The notes: generated from the sequence alone by a model not told the origin. Positions 45,796-59,426 are shown, numbered from the stretch's first letter. The stretch is DNA of 64,000 nt from Caldimonas thermodepolymerans (GCF_015476235.1 NZ_CP064338.1:3410001-3474000), one strand, 5' to 3'. Translations and numbers: made by a program.

Positions 45796-46515
45796 ATGCT
45801 GCCCGCCAAACCCCGCATCCTGATCGTCGAGGACGAGCCTGGCATCGCCGACACGCTGTCCTACGCGCTGCGCACCGACGGTTTCGAGCCGCTGTGGTGC
45901 GCCACCGGCGCTGCCGCGCTGGAGCAGCTGCAGCAGCCGCCGCTGCCGGCGCTGATGCTGCTGGACGTCGGCCTGCCGGACCACAACGGCTTCGAGATCT
46001 TCAAGCGCGTGCGCGCGCAGTGGGACCTGCCCATCGTCTTCCTGACCGCACGCAGCGACGAGATCGACCGCGTGGTGGGCCTGGAGCTGGGCGCCGACGA
46101 CTACGTGGCCAAGCCGTTCTCGCCGCGCGAGCTGGTCGCGCGGGTGCGCACCATCCTGCGCCGCGCCGGCCGCCAGGAACAGCCGCGCGCCCCGGATGCG
46201 CCGCCCCCGCCGTTCCAGGTCGACGAGGGGCGCCGGCAGATCCGCTACTACGGCCATGCGCTCGAGCTGTCGCGCTACGAGTACGGGCTGCTCAAGACGC
46301 TGGTGGCGCGCCCCGGCCATGTCTACACGCGCGACGCGCTGCTCGAGCTGGTCTGGGACGACCCCGGCGAGAGCCTGGACCGCACCGTCGACGCGCACGT
46401 GAAGACGCTGCGCGCCAAGCTGCGCGCGGTCGCCCCGCACCTGGACCCGATACGCACCCACCGCGGCGCCGGCTACGCGCTGGCCGAGGACCTGCCGGCG
46501 ACGCTGGCCCCGTGA
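45796..46515 (+). CDS. creB: CreB-like OmpR-family response regulator
   Basis: A 239-residue regulator. The receiver domain has the acidic pair VEDE, the phosphoacceptor Asp57 ([12 protein letters not shown]), Thr84 (FLTARS) and Lys106 (DYVAKPF). The C-terminal winged HTH has [20 protein letters not shown] and [15 protein letters not shown]. Its stop overlaps the GTG start of the kinase by four bases. The kinase partner resembles CreC, hence the name; the regulon here is not known. It is divergent from hemE, 40 bp apart. Confidence 0.85.
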   Translation: MLPAKPRILIVEDEPGIADTLSYALRTDGFEPLWCATGAAALEQLQQPPLPALMLLDVGLPDHNGFEIFKRVRAQWDLPIVFLTARSDEIDRVVGLELGADDYVAKPFSPRELVARVRTILRRAGRQEQPRAPDAPPPPFQVDEGRRQIRYYGHALELSRYEYGLLKTLVARPGHVYTRDALLELVWDDPGESLDRTVDAHVKTLRAKLRAVAPHLDPIRTHRGAGYALAEDLPATLAP

Positions 46516-47945
46516 GCAAGCGCAATCGCATCTTCATCGGCATCCTGCTCGTCTACGTGCTGGGCGTCGGCATGCTGATGCTGCGCCTGCTGGAGGACAT
46601 CGACCCGCGCTACCGCGAGTCGGCCGAGGAATCGCTGGTCGAGACCGCCCACCTGCTCGCCACGCTCGTCGAGCAGTCCGAGCAGGACGGCACGCTGGAC
46701 GTCTCCGGGCTGGCACCGCTGTTCCGCGAGCTGCAGGCCAGGCGCTTCGAGGCCAGCATCTACGGGTTCCTCAAGACCCGCGTCGAGCTGCGCGCCTACG
46801 TGACCGACCGCACCGGGCGCGTGATCTACGACTCGACCGGCCGGCACGAGAACGCCAACTTCCTGCACCTGCGCGACGTGAAGCTGACGCTGGAAGGCCG
46901 CTACGGCGCGCGCACCACGCCGGACGTGCCCCGCGACCCGCGCACCGCGGTGATGTACGTGGCCGCGCCGATCCGACTGCACGACGAGATCGTCGGCGTG
47001 GTCACGGTCGGCAAGCCGGTGCAGAGCCTGGGCCAGTTCATCGAGGCGGCGCGCCGCAAGACCATCCTCGTGGGCGCGACCTCGGTGGCCGCGGTGCTGG
47101 TGCTGGCGGTGATCCTGTCGGTGTGGCTGGTGCGCCCGTTCGGGCTGATCGCCGACTACGCGCGCTACGTGCGCGCCCAGCGCGGCTTCCACCCGCTGCG
47201 GCTGGCGCGGCGCGCGGCCGGCATGCTGCGCGCCGCCTACGACGAGATGCGCGACGCGCTGGCCGGGCGCAGCTACGTGGCCGACTACGTGCAGACGCTC
47301 ACCCACGAGGTCAAGAGCCCGCTGTCGGCGATCCGCGGTGCCTCCGAGCTGCTGCAGGAGCCGATGCCCGAGGCCGACCGCCAGCGCTTCCTCGCCAACA
47401 TCACGCGCGAGACGCAGCGCGTCCAGGAGCTGGTCGACCGCATGCTCGAGCTCGCCTCGCTGGAGACGCGGCGCCGGCTCGACCAGGTCGCGCCGGTGGC
47501 CCTCAAGCCGCTGCTCGAGGAGATCGCGGCCAGCGCGCAGGCCGCCGCCGCCCCGCGCCAGGTGACGGTCGAGCTCGACGGCACGCTGCCGCACGCCGTC
47601 GTCGAAGGCGACGCCTTCCTGCTGCGCCGCGCGATCACCAACCTGGTCGACAACGCGATCGACTTCTCCTCGCCCGGGCAGGTGGTGCGGCTCGCGCTGC
47701 GCCCGGGGCGCCGCCAGGTGGACGTGGTCGTCACCGACCAGGGCCCGGGCATCCCCGCCTACGCCGAGGGCCGCGTGTTCGAGAAGTTCTATTCGCTGGC
47801 GCGCCCACACGGCCGCAAGAAGAGCACCGGGCTGGGCCTGGCCTTCGTCAAGGAAGTGGCCGAGCTGCACGACGGCCGCGCCAGCCTGCACAACGCACCG
47901 GAAGGCGGCGCGGTGGCCACGCTGTCGCTGCCGCTCGCGCGCTGA
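46512..47945 (+). CDS. creC: CreC-like sensor histidine kinase
   Basis: A 477-residue inner-membrane kinase. TM1 (RIFIGILLVYVLGVGMLMLR) and TM2 (TSVAAVLVLAVILSVWLV, about residues 195-213) flank a periplasmic CreC-type sensor (residues about 30-190, with YGFLKTRVELRAYVTD). The H-box is VQTLTHEVKSPLSAIRGASE with His265, the N-box LRRAITNLVDNAIDFSSPG, and the G boxes VTDQGPGIP and KKSTGLGLAFVKEV. It begins with GTG inside the creB stop. No creD is present; a small membrane protein and a transglycosylase follow. Confidence 0.88.
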   Translation: MSKRNRIFIGILLVYVLGVGMLMLRLLEDIDPRYRESAEESLVETAHLLATLVEQSEQDGTLDVSGLAPLFRELQARRFEASIYGFLKTRVELRAYVTDRTGRVIYDSTGRHENANFLHLRDVKLTLEGRYGARTTPDVPRDPRTAVMYVAAPIRLHDEIVGVVTVGKPVQSLGQFIEAARRKTILVGATSVAAVLVLAVILSVWLVRPFGLIADYARYVRAQRGFHPLRLARRAAGMLRAAYDEMRDALAGRSYVADYVQTLTHEVKSPLSAIRGASELLQEPMPEADRQRFLANITRETQRVQELVDRMLELASLETRRRLDQVAPVALKPLLEEIAASAQAAAAPRQVTVELDGTLPHAVVEGDAFLLRRAITNLVDNAIDFSSPGQVVRLALRPGRRQVDVVVTDQGPGIPAYAEGRVFEKFYSLARPHGRKKSTGLGLAFVKEVAELHDGRASLHNAPEGGAVATLSLPLAR

Positions 47946-48076
47946 GCCGGCCCGCGCGATTTCACGCCGACTTCACGATCCGTTCGCCCGTGCTTCGAAC
48001 GGCCTTCGAGCACGAGGGCCATCCTCGTGACCGTCGCGCCCCCACCGCCGGGGCACGCCGCACGAGGAGCCACCGC

Positions 48077-48298
48077 ATGCACGATCGCCAAGCCGCCGCG
48101 CGCCAGGGGAACCTGTGGCCCGCGCTCGTCATCGCCACCCTCGCCACGCTCGCATTGGCCACCTGGAACCCGCCGCGCGCCGATGGCCACGCCGCAGCGC
48201 CCGTGCGCCCCGGCCTCCCCCCGGTCGGCGACGCGGGCACCGACCGCTTGCCGCTCGCATCCCGCGGCCCGGGCCCTGCCGGGGCGTCCCTGCGATGA
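48077..48298 (+). CDS. Small membrane-anchored protein (73 aa)
   Basis: One hydrophobic segment (NLWPALVIATLATLALATW) near the N-terminus is followed by a Pro/Ala-rich hydrophilic tail. A strong GAGGAG lies 7 bases before the ATG, and its stop overlaps the ATG of the next gene (ATGA), so it is translationally coupled to the GT51 gene. No homologous family comes to mind; it may be a partner of the transglycosylase. Confidence 0.6.
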   Translation: MHDRQAAARQGNLWPALVIATLATLALATWNPPRADGHAAAPVRPGLPPVGDAGTDRLPLASRGPGPAGASLR

Positions 48299-49590
48299 CG
48301 GCGACACGCACGCGACGCTGGCTGCTTCGCATCGGCGCGATGCTGCTGACGCTGGTCGGGCTCACGGTCGCCGCTGCCGCGCTGCTGCTGCGTGCCTGGC
48401 AGGCCGGGCCCGACGACTGGGCGGTGACGGTGCGCCTCGGCCCCGTCGAGCGCGCGCTCAGCGTGCCGGCACTGGTCCGCGCGGCCACCCACCCGGTCGG
48501 CATGTGGCTGCTCGACGGGCGCCGCTGGCGGACGCGGTTCGGCGAGCTGAGCTGGCAGCGCTACGCCGACGGGCACACCCTCTACGGGCGCTGCGAGCCC
48601 TGCACGCTGCACCTGCCGGCGCTGGGCGACACGCCGGTGGCGCTGGAGCGGGTGGCCTGGACGCTGCGCCGCGAGGGCCAGAACCGGTTCCACGGCACGG
48701 TGGGCCTGGGCCAGGGCGACCGGATGATCCGCGGCACCTGGCGCGGCGAGCTGTCCGACGCGGCGCTGGCGGTGCAGCTGCACCTGCAGCAGGCGCCAAT
48801 CGCGCAGTACTACGCGCTGTTCGGCCCCGGCATCCCGGAGCTGCAGCGCGCGCGCATCGACGGCCGCGCGATCGTGCAGCTGCGCGCGCGGCTGCCGGAC
48901 GGCACGGTGCAGCTATCCACGCAGGTCGACGGCTTCGAGGTCGCCGGGCTGGGCACCGAGGCCCTGCGCACCGCCACCCCGGCATCGCACTGCACCCGCC
49001 CCCAACCCGCCGGCGACCCCGGCCCCTGGCTGCCGCAGGCGGTGATCGCCGCCGAGGACCAGCGCTTCCACGAACATCGCGGCTACGACCCGGTCGAGAT
49101 GGCGGCCGCCTGGCGGCGCAACCAGCGCGACGGCGCACCGACGCGCGGGGCCAGCACGCTGACGCAGCAGCTGGCCAAGCTGGCCTACACCGGCAGCGAC
49201 CGCAGCCACGTGCGCAAGCTGCGCGAGCTGCTCTACGCGGTCGAGATGGAGCGCACGCTCGGCAAGGCGCGCATCCTGGAGCTGTACCTGTCGCTCGCCC
49301 CCTGGGGCGAGGGCACCTGCGGCGCCGAGGCGGCAGCACGCCACCTGCTCGGCAAGCCGGCGCGGCAGCTCACGCCGCTGGAAGCCGCGTGGCTCGCGAG
49401 CCTGCTGCGCAGCCCCGATGCGCAGCTGGCGCGCTGGCGTGCCGCAGGCGAGGTCGACCGTGCCGCGCTCGCCCGGATCGTGGGCGGCATGCGCGGGCTG
49501 ACGTCCGCGCAGCGACGCCCGCTGAAGGACCGCCTGGCGCACTGGCAGCCGGCGGCGCCGGCCGCCTCCGGCACCCCGGCCGGGATGTAG
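48295..49590 (+). CDS. Monofunctional biosynthetic peptidoglycan transglycosylase (GT51)
   Basis: A 431-residue protein with an N-terminal membrane anchor (LLRIGAMLLTLVGLTVAAAA). A periplasmic domain of about 200 residues with no clear family follows, then a GT51 glycosyltransferase: AAEDQRFHEHRGYDP with the catalytic Glu254, GASTLTQQLAKL, RKLRELLYAVEMERTLGKAR and ILELYLSLAPWGEGTCGAEA. It lacks a penicillin-binding domain. Compared with MtgA (about 240 aa) the extra N-terminal domain is unusual. Linkage to a CreBC-like system suggests regulated cell-wall synthesis. Confidence 0.85.
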   Translation: MTATRTRRWLLRIGAMLLTLVGLTVAAAALLLRAWQAGPDDWAVTVRLGPVERALSVPALVRAATHPVGMWLLDGRRWRTRFGELSWQRYADGHTLYGRCEPCTLHLPALGDTPVALERVAWTLRREGQNRFHGTVGLGQGDRMIRGTWRGELSDAALAVQLHLQQAPIAQYYALFGPGIPELQRARIDGRAIVQLRARLPDGTVQLSTQVDGFEVAGLGTEALRTATPASHCTRPQPAGDPGPWLPQAVIAAEDQRFHEHRGYDPVEMAAAWRRNQRDGAPTRGASTLTQQLAKLAYTGSDRSHVRKLRELLYAVEMERTLGKARILELYLSLAPWGEGTCGAEAAARHLLGKPARQLTPLEAAWLASLLRSPDAQLARWRAAGEVDRAALARIVGGMRGLTSAQRRPLKDRLAHWQPAAPAASGTPAGM

Positions 49591-49716
49591 CCGCCGCCCC
49601 GTCCTTTTGCGTTTTCTCCGGTCGAAGCCGGCGGGTGCCGGCACAATGGGGCCCAACCATTGAACCCGGCCGGGGTGCCCCTCATCTCGGCCTCGATCGA
49701 CTTTCAGGAGGTGACG

Positions 49717-50322
49717 ATGAGCGTGCAACGCATGACCCGCTGGCTGGTGACCCTGGGCTTGGTTCTGGGGCTGACCGGCTGCGGCTACAACGAGTTCCAG
49801 CGCCTGGACGAGCAGGTCAACGCGTCCTGGTCCGAAGTGCTCAACCAGTACCAGCGCCGGGCCGACCTGATCCCCAACATCGTCGCCACCGTCAAGGGCG
49901 AGGCCAACTTCGAGCAGGAGACGCTCACGCGCGTGATCGAGGCGCGCGCCAAGGCCACCTCGATCCAGGTCACGCCGGAAACCCTGCAGAACCCGGAAGC
50001 CTTCAACCGCTTCCAGCAGGCCCAGGGCGAGCTGTCGAGCGCGCTGTCGCGGCTGATGGCGGTCAGCGAGGCCTACCCCAACCTGAAGGCCAACCAGGCC
50101 TTCCAGGACCTGCGCGTGCAGCTGGAAGGCACGGAAAACCGCATCACGGTGGCGCGCAACAACTACATCAAGGCGGTGCAGCAGTACAACACCCTGGCGC
50201 GCAGCTTCCCGACCAACCTGACCGCGATGGTGTTCAGCTACCAGCCCAAGCCCAACTTCAGCGTGGCCAACGAGGCGGCGATCTCCGTGCCCCCGACGGT
50301 GGACTTCGGCCCCTCCCGCTGA
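49717..50322 (+). CDS. lemA: LemA family protein
   Basis: A 201-residue predicted lipoprotein (GLVLGLTGCGYNEFQ, Cys22) with the LemA helical bundle: LDEQVNASWSEVLNQYQRRA, DLIPNIVATVKGEANFEQET, ALSRLMAVSEAYPNLKANQA, ENRITVARNNYIKAVQQYNT. A perfect AGGAGG 6 bases upstream of ATG 49717 fixes the start. LemA genes are regularly followed by TPM-domain genes, as here, and the trio probably forms an envelope complex of unknown activity. Confidence 0.93.
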   Translation: MSVQRMTRWLVTLGLVLGLTGCGYNEFQRLDEQVNASWSEVLNQYQRRADLIPNIVATVKGEANFEQETLTRVIEARAKATSIQVTPETLQNPEAFNRFQQAQGELSSALSRLMAVSEAYPNLKANQAFQDLRVQLEGTENRITVARNNYIKAVQQYNTLARSFPTNLTAMVFSYQPKPNFSVANEAAISVPPTVDFGPSR

Positions 50323-50332
50323 GGACGGCGTG

Positions 50333-51256
50333 ATGAAGGGCGTGCTGCGGGCCCTGTGGGGCCGCCTGCTGCCGGCGCTCGGGCTGGCGCTGTGGCTGGG
50401 CACGGCCGGCGCGCAGGACGTGCTGCCGGTGCCCGAGCTGACCGCGCGCGTGATCGACCAGACCGGCACGCTGTCGCAGGCCGACCGCGCCCGGCTGGAA
50501 GCGCAGCTGGAGGCGGTCGAGACCACCCACGGCAGCCAGATCGTCGTGCTGATGGTGCCCACCACCCAGCCCGAGGACATCGCCGCCTACGCCTGGCGCG
50601 TGGCCGACACCTGGAAGATCGGCCGCAAGGAGGTCGGCGACGGCGTGCTGCTGGTGATCGCCAAGAACGACCGGCGCATCCGCATCGAGGTGGCGCGCGC
50701 GCTCGAAGGCGCGATCCCCGACCTGGCGGCGCGGCGCATCATCGACCGCGCGATGACGCCCGCGTTCCGGCGCGACGACTTCGCCGGCGGCATCTCCGCC
50801 GCGATCGACCAGCTCGCCGCGCTGATCGCGGGCGAAGGCCTGCCCGAGCCCGGCAAGCGTGGCGCGCGCGGCGACGACGGCATCCAGGTCGAGGACCTGG
50901 TGGTGCTGCTGTTCGTCGGCACCCCGATCATCGGCACGATGCTGACCGGCATCTTCGGCCGGCGCCTGGGCGCGGTCGCCACCGGCGGAGCGCTGGGCGC
51001 ACTCGGCTGGTTCTCCACCGCCAGCCTCGCCTTCGGCCTGGTCACCGCGGTGCTCGTCGTGATCCTGGTGCTGGTGCTGGGCATCGGCGTGCGCCCGCGG
51101 CCCGGCCAGGGCCTGGGCACGCGCCACCGCACGCCCATCATCTGGGGTGGCGGCGGTGGAGGCGGCTTCGGCGGCGGGTTCGGGGGCGGAGGCGGCGGCT
51201 TCTCGTCCGGCGGGGGCGGGGGCTTCGGCGGCGGCGGCGCGTCCGGAGGATGGTGA
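50333..51256 (+). CDS. TPM domain protein with glycine-rich tail
   Basis: A 307-residue membrane protein. A signal peptide (GLALWLGTAGAQD) precedes a periplasmic TPM domain (VIDQTGTLSQADRARLEAQL, GDGVLLVIAKNDRRIRIEVA, DFAGGISAAIDQLAALIAG). One or two membrane helices follow (FSTASLAFGLVTAVLVVILV), then a C-terminal tail almost entirely of Gly, Phe and Ser. Such TPM proteins (YgcG type) accompany LemA. GAGGA 7 bases upstream supports ATG 50333 over the GTG at 50330. Confidence 0.9.
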   Translation: MKGVLRALWGRLLPALGLALWLGTAGAQDVLPVPELTARVIDQTGTLSQADRARLEAQLEAVETTHGSQIVVLMVPTTQPEDIAAYAWRVADTWKIGRKEVGDGVLLVIAKNDRRIRIEVARALEGAIPDLAARRIIDRAMTPAFRRDDFAGGISAAIDQLAALIAGEGLPEPGKRGARGDDGIQVEDLVVLLFVGTPIIGTMLTGIFGRRLGAVATGGALGALGWFSTASLAFGLVTAVLVVILVLVLGIGVRPRPGQGLGTRHRTPIIWGGGGGGGFGGGFGGGGGGFSSGGGGGFGGGGASGGW

Positions 51257-51260
51257 GACC

Positions 51261-51767
51261 ATGAACAAGCTGATGCGCATCCTCAGGCACCGCTGGTGGG
51301 ACGAGGCCGACACGCGCAGGCTGCTCGGCGAGGACGCCCTGCAGCGGCTCGAGCAGCGCGTGCAGGCCAGCGAGGCGCGGCACACCGGCGAGATCCGTCT
51401 GTGCATCGAGGGCAGCCTGCCGATGAGCTACCTGTGGCGCAATGCCGACGCGCGCGAACGGGCGCTGACGATGTTCGGCAAGCTGCAGGTCTGGGACACA
51501 GAGGACAACAACGGCGTGCTGATCTACCTGCTGCTGGTCGAGCACCGCATCGAGATCGTCGCCGACCGGGCGCTGGCGCGGCGCGTCGACCAGGGGCAGT
51601 GGGACGCGATCGTGCACGGCATGTGCGACACCTTCCGCGCCGGGCGCATCGAGGAAGGCCTGAACCGGGCCATCGACGCGGTCACCGAACTGCTGGTGCA
51701 GCACTTCCCGCTGCCGGCCGGCCAGGCCGGCGTCAACGAGCTGGCCGACCGGCCGCACGTGCGCTGA
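51261..51767 (+). CDS. TPM domain protein, cytoplasmic form
   Basis: A 168-residue protein without signal peptide, carrying a TPM domain: LEQRVQASEARHTGEIRLCI, DTEDNNGVLIYLLLVEHRIE and IVADRALARRVDQGQWDAIV. It starts 4 bp after the previous stop and completes the lemA-TPM-TPM operon. Confidence 0.9.
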   Translation: MNKLMRILRHRWWDEADTRRLLGEDALQRLEQRVQASEARHTGEIRLCIEGSLPMSYLWRNADARERALTMFGKLQVWDTEDNNGVLIYLLLVEHRIEIVADRALARRVDQGQWDAIVHGMCDTFRAGRIEEGLNRAIDAVTELLVQHFPLPAGQAGVNELADRPHVR

Positions 51768-51816
51768 CGTCGCTGCGCGCACCCGCGCCCCTCACGTGGC
51801 GCGCCCCGAAAACGAC

Positions 51817-51848
51817 GACGCCCGCGAGCCTGGCGGCTGGCGGGCGTC
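51817..51848 (-). terminator. Terminator of the ATP synthase operon
   Basis: Inverted repeat GACGCCCGC/GCGGGCGTC (9 bp, 14-base loop), followed on the minus strand by GTCGTTTT. It lies 45 bp after the atpC stop; on the plus strand no T-run follows, so it serves atp rather than the TPM operon. Confidence 0.75.
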
Positions 51849-51893
51849 CTCTGGCTGAAAGGCTGGCGCGGCGCCAGCCGCGCACGACGAGGC

Positions 51894-52313
51894 TTACTTC
51901 TTGCGGCGGAAGCGGCGCAGCGCCGCGATCTGCGCGGCCATGGTCGCGAACTCGCTTTGCGCCTTGGCGAAGTCGATGTCGCTCTTGGCGTTCTTCATCG
52001 CCTCCTCGGCCAGGCGCTGGGCCTCGGCGGCCTTGGCCTCGTCGAGGTCCTTGCCGCGGATGGCGGTGTCGGCCAGCACGGTCACCGCGTTCGGCTGCAC
52101 CTCGAGGATGCCGCCGGCGACGAACACGAACTCTTCTTCGCCGTTGTCCGCACGCTCGATGCGCACCGCACCCGGTTTGATGCGGGTGATCAGCGGCGTG
52201 TGCTGCGGCAGGATGCCCAGTTCGCCCGCCTCGCCCGGCAGCGCGACGAATTTCGCCTCACCCGAGAAGATGGACTCTTCCGCGGAGACGACGTCGACAT
52301 GAATGGTTGCCAT
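51894..52313 (-). CDS. atpC: F1Fo ATP synthase epsilon subunit
   Basis: A 139-residue central-stalk subunit coupling rotation and inhibiting hydrolysis. The N-terminal beta-sandwich begins [20 protein letters not shown], with [20 protein letters not shown]; the C-terminal two-helix regulatory part is [20 protein letters not shown]. It is the last gene of atpIBEFHAGDC. Confidence 0.96.
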   Translation of the reverse strand: MATIHVDVVSAEESIFSGEAKFVALPGEAGELGILPQHTPLITRIKPGAVRIERADNGEEEFVFVAGGILEVQPNAVTVLADTAIRGKDLDEAKAAEAQRLAEEAMKNAKSDIDFAKAQSEFATMAAQIAALRRFRRKK

Positions 52314-52407
52314 AGCTGAGTGTCCTTAAGCGGGTAAGAAAGCCTGGAAGCCGGCAGCCGGCCTGCCGTCCAGGTGCCGCACGGGCCATACCGGGGTACG
52401 GCCGGCG

Positions 52408-52428
52408 CGGCAGCCCGGGTGGCTGCCG
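52408..52428 (-). other. Stem-loop in the atpD-atpC gap
   Basis: The 125-bp gap between atpD and atpC contains a perfect 8-bp stem (CGGCAGCC with GGCTGCCG, 5-base loop) and further GC-rich partial hairpins near 52350-52375. No T-run follows, so read-through into atpC is expected; an mRNA processing or stability role is inferred. Confidence 0.5.
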
Positions 52429-52438
52429 GCGGCGCGGA

Positions 52439-53854
<1,416 letters not shown>

Positions 53855-53890
53855 TCAATATTCCGTTGGATGCCTTCGACAGCCGTGCCG

Positions 53891-54760
53891 TCAGACGGCG
53901 GCCGCACCGCTGACGATCTCTGCCAGTTCCGTGGTGATCGCCGCCTGACGCGTCTTGTTGTACTCGAGCTTGAGCTCGTTGATCAGGTTGCCGGCGTTGT
54001 CGGTCGCAGCCTTCATCGCCACCATGCGCGCCGACTGCTCCGAGGCCATGTTCTCGGCGACGGCCTGGTAGACCAGCGCCTCGACATAGCGCACCAGCAG
54101 GTCGTCGATGACGGTCTGCGCATCCGGCTCGTAGATGTAGTCCCAGGCATGCGCGGACTTGTCGACGTCCAGCGTGTCGGCCGCCAGCGGCAGCAGCTGC
54201 ATGACCACCGGCTCCTGCTTCATCGTGTTGATGAACTTCGTGTAGCACAGGTAGACGGCGTCCAGCTTGCCCTCGGCGTACTGGTCGAGCAGCGTCTTGA
54301 CCGGACCGATCAGGCGATCCAGGTGCGGCTTGTCGCCCAGCTGGGTGACCTGGGCCACCACCTTGGCACCGATGCGGTTCAGGAAGGCCACACCCTTGCT
54401 GCCGATGCCCACGGCCTGCGTCTTCAGGCCCTGGTCTTCCAGCTCCTTCAGCTTGGCCGTGGTGGCGCGCAGGATGTTGGTATTCAGGCCCCCGCACAGG
54501 CCCTTGTCGGTGGTGACGATGATCATCCCGACCTGGCCGGTGCCGCTGTTCTTCTGCAGCAGCGGCGGACGGTATTCGGGGTTGGCCTGCGCCAGGTTGG
54601 CCGCGATGCTGCGCACCTTCTCGGCGTAAGGCCGGGCCGCACGCATGCGGTCCTGCGCCTTGCGCATCTTGGACGCGGCGACCATCTCCATGGCCTTGGT
54701 GATCTTCTTGGTGTTTTCCACCGATTTGATCTTGCCGCGTATTTCTTTTCCTGCTGCCAT
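53891..54760 (-). CDS. atpG: F1Fo ATP synthase gamma subunit
   Basis: A 289-residue rotor shaft. The N-terminal helix is [20 protein letters not shown], then [16 protein letters not shown]; the Rossmann-like middle has [18 protein letters not shown]; the C-terminal helix is [20 protein letters not shown]. Length and order in the operon are standard. Confidence 0.97.
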   Translation of the reverse strand: MAAGKEIRGKIKSVENTKKITKAMEMVAASKMRKAQDRMRAARPYAEKVRSIAANLAQANPEYRPPLLQKNSGTGQVGMIIVTTDKGLCGGLNTNILRATTAKLKELEDQGLKTQAVGIGSKGVAFLNRIGAKVVAQVTQLGDKPHLDRLIGPVKTLLDQYAEGKLDAVYLCYTKFINTMKQEPVVMQLLPLAADTLDVDKSAHAWDYIYEPDAQTVIDDLLVRYVEALVYQAVAENMASEQSARMVAMKAATDNAGNLINELKLEYNKTRQAAITTELAEIVSGAAAV

Positions 54761-54831
54761 TCGTCAGCTCCTTCACATGCCCGCGTGGCGGCCGGGACGG
54801 GTCCCGGCCACGGCACGGGCAGGCTTGTTCA

Positions 54832-56370
<1,539 letters not shown>

Positions 56371-56492
56371 TGCTTGCTCCCAGTCTCGTCCTCGGCCCTG
56401 CGGCCGCAACGGCTGTCCGGGCTCGCGCCCGGATGTCCCTGGGGCGCCCGTGCGCGGCACCCAGGTCCTACGGTCCTTCGGCTGCGCAGACC

Positions 56493-57026
56493 TCAGGCGG
56501 TCAGCGCGGCCTTCATGCGTTCCAGGCGGGCCTTGACCGAGGTGTCGAGCACCTCGTCGCCGACCACCACGCGCACCCCTCCGATCAGATCGGGATCGAT
56601 CTCCACGGTGGGCTGCAGCTTGCGGCCGAAGCGCTTCTCGAGCGTCGCCGCCAGTTCCGCCAGCTGCGCCGGCTCGATCGGGAAGGCGCTGTACACCTTC
56701 GCGTCAGCCACGCCCGAACGGGCGTTCTTCAGCGCATGGAACTGCGCGGCGATCTCGGGCAGGGCAACCAGCCGGCCGTTGTCGATCAGCGTGCGAAGGA
56801 AGTTCTTCGCAGCGTCGCTCAGCGGCGTCTTGACGACCGAGACGATCACGTCGAACACCTGCTGCGCCGTCACCTTGGGGTGCTCGGCAAACTGCAGCAG
56901 CTGCTCGTTGGACGCCACGGCCGCCAGCTGGTCGACCTGGTCTGCCCACTGGTTCAAATCCCCCTTGCTGGCCACTTCGAACAGGGCCTCGGCATAGGGA
57001 CGCGCGATGGTTGCGAGCTCAGCCAT
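56493..57026 (-). CDS. atpH: F1Fo ATP synthase delta subunit
   Basis: A 177-residue stator subunit joining F1 to the b subunits. It opens [20 protein letters not shown] and ends with the family segment [23 protein letters not shown] 57026 lies two bases after the atpF stop; a TTG at 57032 would overlap atpF and is less likely. Confidence 0.96.
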   Translation of the reverse strand: MAELATIARPYAEALFEVASKGDLNQWADQVDQLAAVASNEQLLQFAEHPKVTAQQVFDVIVSVVKTPLSDAAKNFLRTLIDNGRLVALPEIAAQFHALKNARSGVADAKVYSAFPIEPAQLAELAATLEKRFGRKLQPTVEIDPDLIGGVRVVVGDEVLDTSVKARLERMKAALTA

Positions 57027-57028
57027 GA

Positions 57029-57499
57029 TCAAAGCTCGGTTTTCAAGCGGTTCAACAGGTCAGCGTGAACGCTGGCGTTGACTTCGCGCCTCAGGATCTG
57101 CTCGGCCCCCTTGACCGCCAGCGTGGCAACCTGCTCGCGCAGGGCTTCGCGCGCCTGGATCATCTGCTGCTCGGCTTCCGCCTTGGCTTGGGCGATGATC
57201 TTGGCAGCCTCTTCGTCGGCCCGCTTCTTGGCTTCCTCGACGATGGACTGCGCACGCTTTTCGGCGTCCGCAATGCGCTTGGTGGCCTCTTCGCGGGTCT
57301 GGGCGAGCTGTTCCTCGACGCGCTTGTTGGCGGCAGACAGCTCCAGCTTGGCCTTGTCGGCCGCGGCCAGGCCGTCGGCGATCTTCTTGGCGCGCTCATC
57401 GAGCGCCTTCGTGATCGGCGGCCACACGAACTTCATCGTGAACCACCAGAGGATCAGGAAGACGACGATCTGCGCCAACAGCGTTGCGTTCAGATTCAC
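57029..57499 (-). CDS. atpF: F1Fo ATP synthase subunit b
   Basis: A 156-residue peripheral stalk protein: one N-terminal membrane helix ([20 protein letters not shown]), then a long Ala/Glu/Lys-rich coiled coil ([20 protein letters not shown] and following). Length equals that of E. coli b. Confidence 0.97.
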   Translation of the reverse strand: MNLNATLLAQIVVFLILWWFTMKFVWPPITKALDERAKKIADGLAAADKAKLELSAANKRVEEQLAQTREEATKRIADAEKRAQSIVEEAKKRADEEAAKIIAQAKAEAEQQMIQAREALREQVATLAVKGAEQILRREVNASVHADLLNRLKTEL

Positions 57500-57554
57500 G
57501 GCTTCGACCTCTCTCGGTTAGAACTTGGGAAAGTTGCTGTAGAGAAAGGAGCGC

Positions 57555-58759
<1,205 letters not shown>

Positions 58760-58781
58760 CGGTTCTTCTCTCGAACGGTCT

Positions 58782-59276
58782 TTACGACGTTTGCTTTGCC
58801 TGTCCCCGCCGCAGCAGCAGGGCCAGCCAACTGACTTTCATGCACACGACCATCGTGACCAGCAATGCAGGCCAGCTCAGGTCGGGCACCACCTTGGCGG
58901 CCGCCACCAGCATGGCGACGGCCAGCGCGATCTTCAGCGACTCCCAGAACATGAACCCGAGCACCGCGGCGCCGGGACTGGCCCTGGAAATCCTGCTGGT
59001 CAACCCGCGCGCCATCAAGGCACCCGGGAGCACCACGGCGGCAGCGCCATACAGCGCCGACCATGCCGCCCCACCCTTGCGCGTGACGGCGTACCACAGG
59101 GCCGCCACCACCACGCCCGCCACGGCTTGCACCGCGACCACCCGCCAGGGTGAGAGCGGCGGGTGCTGCGCCATCAAGGCCTGCGCCTCTTCACGGCTCA
59201 GGGGCTTGAAAGTCGCCTCGTCGGCCGCATCTGGAACCGTATCGGGTCCACCATGGTCGGCATGTTTCGCGGTCAT
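58782..59276 (-). CDS. atpI: ATP synthase subunit I
   Basis: A 164-residue membrane protein with a hydrophilic N-terminal 45 residues and four hydrophobic segments (VVAVQAVAGVVVAALWYAV, GAAAVVLPGALMARGL, LKIALAVAMLVAAAKVV, ALLVTMVVCMKVSWLAL). As first gene of the atp operon it is the usual c-ring assembly or Mg2+-uptake accessory protein. A TATAAT box lies 39-44 bp upstream. Confidence 0.9.
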   Translation of the reverse strand: MTAKHADHGGPDTVPDAADEATFKPLSREEAQALMAQHPPLSPWRVVAVQAVAGVVVAALWYAVTRKGGAAWSALYGAAAVVLPGALMARGLTSRISRASPGAAVLGFMFWESLKIALAVAMLVAAAKVVPDLSWPALLVTMVVCMKVSWLALLLRRGQAKQTS

Positions 59277-59314
59277 GGCGCTCGATCTCGGCTTGGTTGC
59301 GGCAAATCCGCGGG

Positions 59315-59320
59315 ATTATA
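59315..59320 (-). promoter_or_regulatory. Promoter -10 element of the atp operon
   Basis: A perfect TATAAT on the minus strand within CGTATAATCCCG, 39 bp before the atpI start. The -35 region at 17 bp spacing is poor. A TTGACA (59360-59365) lies about 40 bp further up, too far to pair with it. Confidence 0.5.
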
Positions 59321-59426
59321 CGTGGAAACCCCGAACACTCCGCCACCCCGCCTGTCGGATGTCAAAGAACCCGCCCGGCTGCCTGTGCTAGGCCGGCCTC
59401 GCAAGGCCTGCGAGCACGGTGCCGCT

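Noticed and set aside
59360-59365. TTGACA as the -35 box for the atp operon
   Set aside because: It lies about 40 bp from the TATAAT, more than twice the permitted spacing, and no better -10 follows it.
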